Assembly: GCF_000002425.4 (NCBI RefSeq)
Contig: NC_037265.1
Location: 3,846,503 to 3,910,502, forward strand
Reading direction: 5' to 3'
Source of the DNA: Physcomitrium patens
Taxonomy: Eukaryota > Streptophyta > Bryopsida > Funariales > Funariaceae
Length of the DNA stretch: 64,000 nt
The translations under genes were made by a program, and so were the position numbers. Below, piece after piece: positions 1 through 11,250 of the stretch (position 1 is its first letter; every line of letters begins with the position of its first letter). The notes beneath the pieces were generated by a model. The model was not told where the DNA came from. It did no database searches and saw only the letters and a program-made list of their open reading frames with translations.

Positions 1-535
1 ATAATTACATATAGAAATAGGTAGAAGTAAGTAAAAGTAGATAAAAGTAAGTTAATTCTATAATATTTAATATAGAAGCTTCCTAGAAACTTTCTAGACG
101 CTGCTTTGACTTCATAGGTGTCTTTAATTGACTTTTTGGATTAGAAACGTGGTCAACAAGTTGGCCATGTGCCACACATGTTGTTAGCTTGAAGATCAAG
201 TTAAATATGTGGCCCACACGTAGAAGAACTTGCCTTGTAAGTCAAGGCATGTGTCCTACAAAGTCAACACATATTGGAGGTCCTATAGAACGTCGCCACG
301 TAGCCTCTAGTTAGATAGTATATATAGAGACAAGAGTAAAGGCTTCTTCACTCTTGTCAACTCCTTTCTTGCTTCTAGTCTAGTTTCAAGGGTCTCTAGT
401 TTTCTTGTCTTTTGGCAATAGCCATTCTAGTTTCTCTTTTCAATATACATACTTATTATTCATATTTTGTTACTTTTCTTTGAGTGAAGGCTTACTTGTC
501 TGAACTGTTTTTTCATCGAGTTCTTGTCCTTGACA
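1..535 (+). repeat. 5' LTR of A, truncated by the window edge
   Basis: Matches the LTR at 5790-6350 from that repeat's base 27 onward. It has a TATATATA box at 319-326 and ends CCTTGACA. An inverted repeat (GACAAGAGTRAAG and CTTCACTCTTGTC, one base altered in this copy) lies between the TATA box and the expected transcript start near 350. Confidence 0.95.
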
Positions 536-537
536 GA

Positions 538-548
538 TTGACAAGAGT
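538..548 (+). promoter_or_regulatory. Candidate self-priming primer-binding site of A
   Basis: TTGACAAGAGT starts 2 nt after the LTR and is the exact reverse complement of ACTCTTGTCAA at 350-360, which begins 31 nt downstream of the first T of the TATA box. In the fission-yeast element Tf1 the first 11 nt of the mRNA anneal to such a site and prime reverse transcription. A tRNA-Met-like ATATCAGAGC at 558-567 is too far from the LTR end to define the LTR boundary. Assignment by pairing and position; not tested. Confidence 0.7.
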
Positions 549-583
549 GTACTTACAATATCAGAGCTTTGTTTTTCTTGAGT

Positions 584-657
584 AAGAGTGGATTACCCCT
601 TTCTCTTGACAAGGCATAAGCGTATTAGCAGTTTGCGGATTACCCACTTCTAAACTG
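584..657 (+). ncRNA. Leader hairpins of A (GGATTACCC loops)
   Basis: Two stem-loops precede gag. The first pairs AAGAG (584-588) with CTCTT (603-607); the second pairs CAGTTT (629-634) with AAACTG (652-657). Both loops carry GGATTACCC. The same loop on different stems recurs in C, B and F. A role in packaging, dimerisation or translation is inference. Confidence 0.6.
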
Positions 658-746
658 ATATTGTTCTTAGTATCTTCTTTGTTATCAAGTCTTTCTTTTC
701 TTTTGTCTTGAGTAGTATCAAACAAATTTTTCTTCTTAGTGTCATT

Positions 747-1751
747 ATGGCAGAGCTTGTTGAAATGAAGAGTGCAATGGCACAAATGCAAGAGCAAATG
801 AGGGAGTTAATGCTTGCGATGCACCAACTCAATTCACCAACACAGGAAAGAACAAGAATAGTAGAAAGTAGAGATATAGAGATGATCGGAGGTGCTTCAA
901 CATCTACAACAAATCACGTTCTTTCTCCAATTGTACAACACCCTATAAGCACTAGAGAACCAAGAATTGCCTTACCTGAGAAATTTGATGGTACGAGATC
1001 AAAGTTTCGAGGGTTCATCAATCAAGTACAATTGGCAATTGAACTTCAACCGCAAAGCTATCCAATTCTAGGATCACAAGTCAAGTTTATTGGCACTCTA
1101 CTTTCTGGTTCTACATTATCGTGGTTTTCGTCTTTTCTTGAACAACGAAATCCAATATTGGATAATTTGGAAGCTTTTTTGGCGGAGTTTCGATCTATGT
1201 ATGGTGAACACGATGCAACTCGTGTTGCAACAAATAAGATCCGAATTCTGCGATAAGAAAATCGTTCAGTAACAGTGTATACTTCACAATTTTGAGAACT
1301 TGCAATTGACATCAAGTGGGATGATGCTGCACTCATCAGTCAATTTTTTTATGGATTGCAATATGAAGTAAAGAAATTGATGCACAACTTATCTGATCCT
1401 CAAACTTTGAGTCAAGCAATCGATTTTGCGATTAAATATAATAATCCACTTTTCGAATTTCGATCCGAGAATCATTCACGGGAACCTCAACATTATTACT
1501 CAATGGCAACATCAACATCTTTGCCAAACGTACATTCGGAAGTAGAAGACATGCAAATTGACGCGGTAAGTTTTAAACCCCTAACTGAGCAAGAAAAGAT
1601 TCGTCGTCGTCAAAAAGGATTATGTTTATATTGCGGAGAACCTAAGCACACTGCTCAACATTGTCCAAAGAAACGACGCAACTATAAAATGAGGGGTACG
1701 ACGGTCAAAGAAGACAACATGTCGGAAAATGGATTCGTCCAACTACAATAG
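747..1751 (+). pseudogene. gag: gag of A (broken)
   Basis: Equivalent of the intact 334-residue Gag of C, starting at the same ATG. Gag would form the virus-like particle and bind element RNA. The retrotransposon gag domain (FDGTRSKFRGF and following) is followed near the C-terminus by a CCHC zinc knuckle CLYCGEPKHTAQHC. Two premature stops break it: CAA to TAA at 1254-1256 and CGA to TGA at 1293-1295, both C-to-T changes relative to C. The reading frame then stays open to the normal TAG. It cannot give full-length Gag. Confidence 0.9.
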
Positions 1752-1756
1752 GGACC

Positions 1757-4700
1757 GTGCAGCTGGAACCTTATACAATTCCTAATGAAGGTCCTATCTT
1801 CTCCTCAGAACCCTCTCCTTGTTTTATAATAGACTTATATTTAGGACCTAAGAATTACAAAGCCTCTGCTTTATTAGATTCGGGAGCCTCAGCATGTTTT
1901 TTAGATGAACAATTTGTTAAAAGTCGTAAAATACCCTTTGTACAGAAACCTAAACCAGTACATGTAGAAGTCATAGATGGTCGTCCCTTGTCTTCTGGAG
2001 ATGTCACTCATGAAACTCATCCTATAAAAGTAACAATAGACGGTCATGATAGCTACATAGCTTTTAACATAATTAAATCCCCGTCCAATCCAGTTATTTT
2101 AGGTTTATCTTGGCTAGAAAAATATAATCCTCGAATAGATTGGATTTCACGTAAACTTGACTTTTCTCAGAGCGTTATTAATAGTTCTACCAACCAAGTA
2201 AAAAATTATAAGTCTAGTATAGTAAAACCCGTACTGATAGGTGCAAAAGCATTTATACACGCAGCAAAAGAAGGATCAACTTTTGCTATTTATGCTGCAC
2301 CTATTTCTGAAAACGTAAAGACTTCAAGTGGCATTCCAAGTCAATATCAGGAGTATTAAGACGTTTTTGAGAAAAAAAATGCAGATATTCTTCCTGAGCA
2401 TCGTCCATATGATTGTTCAATCGACCTCAAGGAAGGAACTCAGCCACCATTTGGACCAATTTACAGTTTATCGCAAGATGAGATGGCTGAACTCAAGACA
2501 TATATTGACGAGAATTTAGCGAAGAATTTCATACGCCATTCAAAATCTCCAGCAGGAGCTCCAATTCTATTCGTAAAGAAAAAAGATGGATCTTTATGAA
2601 TGTGTGTTGATTATCGAGGACTCAACAAGATCACAATCAAGAACAGGTATCCATTACCTTTGATATCAGGACTCCTTGATCAGTTGAATCAAGCTAAGAT
2701 CTATACAAAAATAGATCTAAGAAGAGCATATAATCTAGTACGAATCAAAGAAGGAGATAAATGAAAGACTACGTTTCGAACAAGGTATGGACATTTTGAA
2801 TATAATGTCATGCCCTTTGGACTCACGAATGCACTAGCTGCTTTTCAACATCTCATGAATGATGTATTTCGTGAATTTTTAGACAATTTTATCGTCTGCT
2901 ATCTAGACGATATTCTGATCTATTCTAAGAACGTCGAAGAACATGAAATACATGTTTGTCAAGTATTACAAAAATTTAGAGATGCAGGATTGTACGCTAA
3001 GATGGAAAAGTGGGTATTTCACACTACTCAAGTTGACTTTTTAGGATACATCATTTCAAATGATGGTCTCATGATGGATTCTAAGAAAGTCCAAACAATC
3101 ATGGATTGGAAGATTCTAAGGACAGTAAGAGATGTCCAATGTTTCTTGGGATTTGCCAATTACTATCGGATCTTCATCAAAGATTTCTCACGAGTTGCAG
3201 CTCCACTTACATGCTTGACTAGTAAAGATAAATTCCAATGGAATCAAGAAGCGGAAGTAGCATTTGAAGCCTTGAAGACATCGTTTGTCTCTGCACCAGT
3301 CTTATATCGTGTTGACTTTTCCAAGGCATTTTTTATGGAAACAGATGCATCAGATTTTGTCTTAGGTGCAGTTTTATCACAAATGGGAACAGATGACAAA
3401 CTTCATCCGATAGCTTTTCATTCAAGAAAATTCTCAGCAGCCGAGATCAATTATGAGATCCACGATAAAGAACTTCTTGCGATCGTGGATTCCTTTCAAG
3501 AATGGCGTCATTATCTAGAAGGCGCTTCTAGTCCAGTCACTGTGTATACAGATCACAAGAACCTCGAGTATTTCATGTCAACACGCGTGTTGAATCGTCG
3601 TCAAGCTCGTTGGAGTATGTCTTTGTCAAGATTCGAGTTCATTATCACTTATCAGCCAGGAAAACAACAAGGTTTATCCGATGCCCTATCTAGACGTTCT
3701 TATTTTACACCAAAAGAAGGAGATGCAGCTTTTGAGCAACAAAGAACGGTCCTCTTGAAACCGGAGCAATTTCATCTCCGAGCAATGAAATCAACATTAA
3801 TTGTTGATTCAACTTTTCTCAAGCAAATCCAGTCCAGTATGTCCTCAGACCCTCTTGTTTATGATATTGAGAATAATTCTTCCAAGTCTCATGATCCTTC
3901 TAAGTTCGAGTTCAAGAATAATCTATTATATTTTGAAGGATGCCTATATGTTCCAGAAGGAGAAGCACGTTTACGTGTTCTTCAAGCACGTCATGACTTT
4001 CCAGTAGCAGGGCACTTTGGATATAATAAGACTTTGGAACTCATATCAAGAGATTTTTGGTGGCCACAAATGTGGAAGTCAGTCAAAGACTTTGTACAAT
4101 CATGTGATATTTGTTCAAGATCAAAAATTCCTCGTCATCGACCTTACGGACTTCTTCAGCCATTACCTATACCAGAACAACCATGGTCTTCTGTTTCTAT
4201 GGATTTCATCACAGATCTTCCAAGCTCAAGATCTTATGATTCTATATTTGTGATAGTAGATCGTTTCACCAAAATGGCACATTTTGTGCCATGTACAAAA
4301 TCTATCACAAGTGAAGAAACAGCTAAGCTTTTCATTGATAATATCTATCGCTATCATGGATTACCTAAAGATATCATATCAGATAGGGAAACTCAATTTG
4401 TGTCAAGATTTTGGAGGACCCTTTTCAAGATTTTAAAAGTGGACATAAAGCTATCTTCGGCTTTCCATCCTCAAACTGATGGACAAACAGAGTGCGTAAA
4501 CTAAGTCTTGGAGCAATATTTAAGGTGTACTATCAACTACCAACAAGATGATTAGACAACCCTTCTGCCATTGGCAGAGTTTGCTTATAATAATACAATA
4601 CATTCTTCCACACAACAAACACCTTTCTTTGCCAATTATGGCTATCATCCACGACTTGATACTTTTGATTTTTCAAAAGTTGATAATCCTACAGCAGAAG

Positions 4701-5271
4701 ATATGACAAATCGGTTGTCAGAGTTACATGCATAATGAAGAAGCAATTGAAGGAAGCTCAAGAACGACAAAAGATAAATGCAGATCTATATCGTAACGAG
4801 CAACCACAACTCAACGTGGGTGATAAGGTATGGCTACTTTGTCGCAATATCAAGACTACTCGACCTTGTGACAAGTTGGACTATCGTAGGCTTGGCCCCT
4901 TTTCTGTTTCTGAACAGATCAACCCAGTTGCATATCGGTTACATCTACCGGAGTCAATGAAGATCCATCCTGTATTCCACGTGTCTCTTCTTGAACCATA
5001 TAAGATAGTGGATATACAAGGAAGAAGACAAGTGCCACCGCCTCGTATAGAAGTAGATAATAATAAAGAATTTGAAGTGGAAGAGATATTAGACTCAAGG
5101 CGGCACCGAAATAAGCTGGAATACCTTGTTCATTGGCGCGGATATGATATTAGTGAATGCTCATGGGAGCCATCCAGGAATCTAGCAAATGCATCAGCTA
5201 AAGTCAAAGTTTTTCATCAACACCAAGATGAAAATCTCTCTTGTAAAAGAGACAAGATTGAGGCAAGATAA
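1757..5271 (+). pseudogene. pol: pol of A: PR-RT-RNaseH-IN-chromodomain (broken)
   Basis: Pol lies in the -1 frame relative to gag and has no ATG at its start (GTG at the position homologous to ATG in B and D). Domains in order: aspartic protease (LLDSGAS), reverse transcriptase with YLDD, RNase H (TDASDF), integrase with HHCC zinc finger and DDE core, and a C-terminal chromodomain near 5068-5220 (VHWRGYDISECSWEP). Stops at 2357, 2597, 2762, 4502 and 4553 are all C-to-T or G-to-A relative to C, and a 1-bp deletion near 4734 shifts frame. The last part, from about 4735, retains the integrase C-terminus and an intact-looking chromodomain that C lacks. Confidence 0.92.
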
Positions 5272-5325
5272 CATTCAATTTCCTATCCTTGTTTGTAACT
5301 TCTTTGCATTTGTGACGCTAATTAG

Positions 5326-5748
5326 ATGGAAAGCCAACAACCAGCGGATTCAACTCAAGAACCTTCGTTTGCTGACCTGCCGGATGAGACATTACGATTG
5401 TCACAACCTTCAAGACGACGCAATCGAGATGAACATCTTCAAGAACGACATGTTCTTCCTCGAATAGATGGTGAGATACAACGCGTTTGGTATCACGATT
5501 TGGAAAGGGACTCCCGATGTTTGGTTATTTTACTAGAGGTAGGAACAACTCCTGATGGTGTTCCAAATATTCTATTCGAAGGAAGTTACGAAGGCCTCAA
5601 CAATGATCAAATAACTGGGTGGTCTTCCCTCCCTGGTATGGGACACTACCGATGGTTGAGAGGCCCTATCAATCATCTTCGAAGAGAACAGAGATCAGAG
5701 TATGTGGCGAATATAATTCGTCGCATCATAGATTTTCTCAACATATGA
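5326..5748 (+). CDS. ORF3 of A, conserved protein of unknown function
   Basis: Intact 140-residue ORF starting 54 nt after the Pol stop and ending shortly before the polypurine tract. Chromoviruses normally have nothing here. The N-terminus is polar and basic (RRRNRDEHLQERH); the C-terminal half is the conserved part, including GHYRWLRGP, NHLRREQR and IRRIIDFL. No signal peptide, membrane segment or zinc motif is seen. A homologue is present in C, D, E, H and, diverged, in B, so it is a family trait rather than chance. I do not recognise the fold. Expression from genomic mRNA would need reinitiation or splicing; neither is shown by the sequence. Confidence 0.7.
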   Translation: MESQQPADSTQEPSFADLPDETLRLSQPSRRRNRDEHLQERHVLPRIDGEIQRVWYHDLERDSRCLVILLEVGTTPDGVPNILFEGSYEGLNNDQITGWSSLPGMGHYRWLRGPINHLRREQRSEYVANIIRRIIDFLNI

Positions 5749-5775
5749 TGACCGCTCCTCGTGGAACTCGTCTCT

Positions 5776-5789
5776 AGAAGGGGGGGTAA
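5776..5789 (+). promoter_or_regulatory. Polypurine tract of A
   Basis: AGAAGGGGGGGTAA lies immediately upstream of the 3' LTR, the expected plus-strand primer. The same position in C has AGAAGGGGAGGTAA. Confidence 0.85.
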
Positions 5790-6350
5790 TGTCATGGCCA
5801 TAATCATGTAAGCTAATAATTACATATAGAAATAGGTAGAAGTAAGTAAAAGCAGATAAAAGTAAGTTAATTCTATAATATTTAATATAGAAGCTTCCTA
5901 GAAACTTCCTAGATGCTGATTTGACTTCATAGGTGTCTTTAATTGACTTTTTGGATTAGAAACATGGTCAACAAGTTGGCCATGTGCCACACATGTTGTT
6001 AGCTTGAAGATCAAGCTAACTATGTGGCCCACACGTAGAAGAACTTGCCTTGTAAGTCAAGGCATGTGTCCTACAAAGTCAACACATATTGGAGGTCCTA
6101 TAGAACGTCGCCACGTAGTCCCTAGTTAGATAGTATATATAGAGACAAGAGTGAAGGCTTCTTCACTCTTGTCAACTCCTTTCTTGCTTCTAGTCTAGTT
6201 TCAAGGGTCTCTAGTTTTCTTGTCTTTTGGCAATAGCCATTCTAGTTTCTCTTTTCAATATACATACTTATTATTCATATTTTGTTACTTTTCTTTGAGT
6301 GAAGGCTTACTTATCTGAACTGTTTTTTCATCGAGTTCTTGTCCTTGACA
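5790..6350 (+). repeat. 3' LTR of A
   Basis: 561-bp repeat beginning TGTCATGGCC and ending CCTTGACA, with TATATATA and the TATA-proximal inverted repeat as in the 5' copy. Bases 6351-6355 (AAGAA) are the right flank; the left duplication lies outside the window. Confidence 0.95.
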
Positions 6351-6833
6351 AAGAATGACAAAAGATCAATGCGGATGTCTATCACAAGGAACAACCACAA
6401 TATAATAAGGGTGACAAGGTATGGTTACTTCATCGTAATATCAAGACTACTCGTCCCGGTGATAAATTAGATTATCTTAGGCTGATACCTTTTCTAATTT
6501 GTCAACAAATCAATCTTAATGTCTATCGATTACATCTACCGAAGTCTCTGAAGATCCACCCTTTATTTCACGTATTTTTTTTGAAGCCGTATAAGACAGT
6601 GAATATCTTGGAAAGAAGATAAATGCGACCTCTTCCTATAGAAGTGGATAATAACCCAGAATTTGAGGTGGAAGAAGTCTTAGAGTCAAGGTGGTGCCAA
6701 AATAGGTTGAAATATCTTGTTCATTAGCACAGATATGTTATTAATTAATGCACATGGGAGCCATCAAAGAATCTTGTAAATGCATCAAAGAAAGTTGAAG
6801 TCTTTCATCAATAACATCCATTAAAACCAAGAT
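6351..6833 (+). pseudogene. pol: Integrase C-terminus and chromodomain remnant of E
   Basis: Aligns base by base with A from the integrase tail through the chromodomain, but several stop codons interrupt it, including in the chromodomain (the W of the VHW motif reads TAG). It begins exactly where A inserted. Confidence 0.85.
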
Positions 6834-6931
6834 AAAGAATAACAAATCTTTGCTATAAAAGAAACAAGATCAAAAGAAAATAACATTCTACTTTTTATCT
6901 TTTATTATAGCTTCTGTGTATTTAAGATGAG

Positions 6932-7353
6932 ATGGAGAACCAACAACTAGTAGATTCAACTCCAGAGCTTTGATTTGAAAACTTCCTAGATGAGATATTG
7001 TAATTGTCACAACCTTGAAGACAACAAAATTGAGATGAAGATTCTCAAGAACGACATGTCATTCCTCAAATAGATGGCAAGATATAACGTGTTTGGTATC
7101 ACAACCTTGGAAGAGACTCTCAATGTTTAATGATTTTATCAGAGGTAAGAACAACTCCTGATAGTATTCCAAATTTTTATTTGAAGGAAGTTACGAAGGC
7201 TTCAACTATGACCAAATAATAGGGTGGTCTTTTCGCTCTAGTATGGGACACTATAGATGGTTAAGAGGACCTATCAACCATCTTCGAAGAGAGCAAAGAT
7301 CAAAATATGTAGCAAATGTAATTTGCCACATCTCGGACTTTTTCAACATATGA
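6932..7353 (+). pseudogene. ORF3 remnant of E
   Basis: Starts at an ATG homologous to the ORF3 start of A and ends at the homologous TGA. Nonsense and frameshift changes disrupt it. It shows that ORF3 was already present in the older family 1 copy. Confidence 0.8.
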
Positions 7354-7394
7354 AGACCACTCCTCGTAGAACTCATTCCTAGAAGGTAGGATAA

Positions 7395-7945
7395 TATCAC
7401 GGACATATATATTTACCTCAATAATTACTTATATGATTAGGTAGAAGTAGGTAAATATAAAATAATTTCATAAAGTCTTCTAGAGAAGCTTCTTAGAAGC
7501 TTTATAGACATGGTTTTGACTTTAGATGTGTTTTTAGGTTAGAAACTTGGCCAAAAAGCTAACCATGTATTGCTAGCTTTGTGGAACAAGTTATCTCCAT
7601 GTAGTAGCTTGTGAAATAAGTTAACTATGTAGCACATACATAGATAACTTGCCTTGCAAGATAAGACATGTGGCTAGCAAATTCAAGACATGTTGGAAGT
7701 CCTATAGGACATCGCCACGTAGCTCTTAGTTAGATAGTATATATGGAAGCAAGAGTGAAGTCTTCTTCACTCCTGTCAATGCATTTTTAGTCTTTAGTCT
7801 TATTCCAAGACTTTCTAGTCTTCTTGTCTTTGATAATAGCCATTTTAATTCAATTATATATCATTTTTGAGTAACTTTCTAGTTCTTTTCAATGACACAA
7901 GAGTATACTGAGGATTTTCTTTCTTTAAGATTCATGTCCTTAATA
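7395..7945 (+). repeat. 3' LTR of E
   Basis: 551-bp diverged family 1 LTR, first bases TATCACGGAC (TG mutated to TA). The inverted repeat around the transcript start is still recognisable (GCAAGAGTGAAG and CTTCACTCCTGTC). The right end abuts element J; the exact junction is uncertain by a few bases. Confidence 0.85.
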
Positions 7946-8152
7946 GACACAAGAGTAGTTAATAATAATGTACTTAAAAATACACACACACACAAGAGAG
8001 AGTATATTGATGTGATTATCTCACTTATACAAAGAAAAGGAGAGAAGATAAATAATTTCTTTCCACAACATTCCATATATTGTGGCTATAATATTTATTG
8101 TAAATTACAATAAATATTATGAAGAAAACAGCTGCATTTAATGTTCTCAATA
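7946..8152 (-). repeat. 3' LTR of J
   Basis: Aligns with 14661-14870, sharing for example GAGTATATTGATGTG and CTCACTTATACAAAG. Next to it, inside the element, is a purine-rich stretch on the minus strand (AAGCAAAGAAAAA), suitable as a polypurine tract. Confidence 0.8.
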
Positions 8153-8399
8153 TTTTTCTTTGCTTGTCATAATATTTATATAATATAAAATTTGCATAGA
8201 TTTATGATTTATACTTTTTTGTAATCTTACAAGAACAATAGTTGTTGCCTCATTAAAATCTTAACTAAAAAAACATTATAAATTATAGGTATAATTAAAA
8301 TACTTTAGATCAATATGCTTTGTCATGTCACCTTTAATGAAACCAACTTGCATCTATGAAATTTAAGAGTTATTTTTTTTTATACAAGATAGTTGGAGA

Positions 8400-11250
8400 A
8401 TCATCATATGAAAGTCTACAACTTGTCTGAATGGATTTATTGATTGATTGCAATTAAATATATTCTTGAGATACTTCATATAAGGCAATAATCTTTGTAT
8501 GTTTGGATGAAGTTGTAGTTATAGTTTGTTTCACTGATTTCTATGATATTATAGCTCTATGTCTTAAGAATATATAGCCTATTTGAGATTTAGTTGTTGA
8601 AATATCAGATTTATAGCTTGCATCAGAATATCCAACCAATTTTGAATCTACAAATTATGTGTAGTATAATTTCAAATTTTTAGTGTTTTTTAAATAATAT
8701 AATAAATATTTGATGTTATTCTAATGTTGTAGTATTGGATGTATATTATATTATACAAGAATACTAATTACAAATGTAAAATCTGGTTTTGTAGATGTGG
8801 CTAAATATAAAAGTGTTCTAATTACTGTAAGGTATGGATATTGATCTTCTAATATTTCCTCTTCTTCCTTTCATGAATAATATGGATAATGACCATCTTG
8901 ACTACATCCAATCATTGATATTGACAATGGATAAGTATTAATTATATTAAATCTCTATAAGATAACTCTAATATATGTTAGTTGGTAGAAAAAAATACTA
9001 CCATTTGTAAATTATTTAATTTGAAGTCTAATATAGAAAGTTATTTTTTCTAGCATTTTCATCTCAAATTTATAAATAAATAGGTTATTAGCTACAATGT
9101 ATATAGATCTAATATCCACTAAGTTAAAATCATCAACATATACAATAATGTTTACAAAACCAATTTTATCTCATTTGATAAACAAATAAGAGATTAGTAG
9201 ATTACTTACAATTTATTTATAATTAAATAATCTCAAAGGTGATGATAGTACATGTGTTTAGATTATTTTAGACCATACTAGGTCTTGTGTAATTTAATAC
9301 CATAATATTGTCCTAAAAGAGGTGCATTTGGAGTTCCTATTTTTAAACTAAGTGAAACTTTCATATAAATATCTGCATCGAAAAAACCATACAAATATGT
9401 AATTACTACATCCATGAGATGCATCTCAAAGATGGCATGAATTATCATTCCATTAATATATAAGAGTGTCTACAATTGAACCAAAGACTTTCTTATGCAA
9501 AGAAGCATACTCCTCCTCAATTGTAGTTTTCTATTTTAATCAATTAAAGCAATATATCACTTCTTCAATGGTTTGACATTCAAGATCTTCTTTCTTGCAA
9601 AAAAGAGCTTCTGCAATCATGAATGCAAATGATTCATCTATTATAATAGATGGTCTATTCCAAATGTTGTTTGTATCACAATATAGAACATATAATTTTA
9701 TACTCAATTTGGTTTTATTCTTCTTAATTTTAAGATTTTTTATTACACAAAGTAAAGGTGTAATTTTGATGGACATATCATCATCAATTGATGGTCTTAT
9801 AGATTTAGTAGGAACTTTCATAGAAACAATATCAAAATCACTACATATTATAGCCTTTTTCTTTTGTAGTTGCTTATCTGGTCCAAGAATCTTTTTAATT
9901 TTTTATATTTTAATCTAACATATATTAGTTAGTGGTATTATAATCTTAGCAAGTTCATTTTAAGTATCATTAATTGAAACTTTTGTAATTTGAAGAGCAT
10001 CATTAAAGCCATTAAATGTTTTATTTGTTATCTGTTTTAAATACAAAATCTTGGTAACTTTATTTCAGCTAAAGATGTTCTAGGATTAGATTTCATTGTA
10101 AAAGTTTTTGGTGCTCTAAATACAAGCATTGTATTTTTGCATTGATTGAATATTCTTTTTCAAAGAAATAAAAATACATTCTCTTTAAAATAATAATTTT
10201 GAAAATATGCATATAATAATATGCTACTTGATGAATCAAAATTACAAATAATACTTGATGAATTAAAATCAATATATATGCCTTCTCATTGATGAGCTCC
10301 AATGGTATATTGTTGAGGTTTTGGTATTAGAATCCAAGCACAATAATCAAAAATCTATAGGTGAGATATATTTGAAACATGACTTGAAATGAATTCTTGT
10401 AGTATAATAATTTCAAGAGAAGAAGAACAAAGGCATATTAATGCTACATCATGCAAAACTACATGATCCCACATAGATGCAAGTAATTTTATCAAAAAAA
10501 AGAGTGGCCAGGTAATGAGTTGTATATGCTTTATAAATAACTCAACAAGTCCATTTTAAGCATATTCATATGAAACACAATATGTCAACTCAATCCCTAT
10601 TGTAGTACAATAGACTTCAAAAGACATTGATGCAAATTCCTTTGCATTGTTCATACGCAATGTTTTGATAGGTTAATCACAAAAAATATGCTTGGAAACA
10701 AATAAGCATAGATATACCATGTTTAGATTGGCAAATACCATGTTTTAGGTTGATAATAATGAAATATGTAATTATTTATCTAATATATCAACAAGGACCA
10801 AAAAAATAATGATATAGTCTAGATATTAGAATAATAGGACGACAAATATCACCATGCAATCTTTCAAGTATTAGTAGTAATTCTTATGGGAGTTTCCAAA
10901 TTGAAGGCCAAGCAAACATCTTACCTTGTATATATACATAATTCCATAGAATCTGCATTTGTAGGTCTTAAATTATGCCTAGTTATATATGGAATTATCT
11001 TCCAAAATAATGTAGATCATGGATGTCTCAATTCTCCATGCTAGAAAGAAATACGACTCTTTGTGATAGATGATGCAAAATTAAATATAATGGGAGGCCG
11101 GATTGCAATTCAATATAAACCATTTGTCATTGCAAAGGCTTTTTCTACAACTTTATGGTTCTATATGAGAATCAAAACCTCTTGCCTATTTAGAATTGCG
11201 GTTGAGAGATGATGACTATTGGCATGGACATCTCAATAACTGATCAAACT
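8400..11250 (-). pseudogene. pol: Ty1/copia pol remnant of J
   Basis: Minus-strand fragments recognisable from family knowledge. Near 10.4-10.9 kb there is integrase (LERLHGDICRPI). Near 9.1-9.4 kb there is RT (DADIYMKVSLSLKIG, then a YVDD-like MLYMLMILT region in shifted frame). Near 8.55-8.65 kb there is RNase H (GYSDASYKSDISTTKSQIGY). Stops and frameshifts occur throughout. Integrase upstream of RT separates it from the Ty3/gypsy elements elsewhere in the window. Confidence 0.8.

Larger units (their letters stand above)
1..6350 (+). mobile_element. Element A: Ty3/gypsy chromovirus, family 1
   Basis: Nearly complete LTR retrotransposon in the order LTR, gag, pol (protease, RT, RNase H, integrase, chromodomain), ORF3, polypurine tract, LTR. 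The window begins inside the 5' LTR; by alignment to the 3' LTR 26 bases are missing. The LTRs differ at about 11 of 535 positions by hand count, so this insertion is clearly older than C. On the right it passes directly into the integrase C-terminal region of an older relative (E), so A inserted into E. Coding capacity is lost through seven nonsense codons and at least one small deletion. Confidence 0.95.
6351..7945 (+). mobile_element. Element E: 3' remnant of an older family 1 chromovirus
   Basis: Sequence right of A continues in register with family 1 Pol (integrase C-terminus, chromodomain), then an ORF3 remnant and a 551-bp LTR. The 5' part of E must lie left of the window, beyond A. 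It is much more diverged than A or C and carries many stops. Confidence 0.9.

Noticed and set aside
558..567. tRNA-Met primer-binding site
   Set aside because: Too far from the LTR end fixed by the CTTGC duplication of C; the intervening 22 nt are absent from the 3' LTR, which tRNA priming here would not give.
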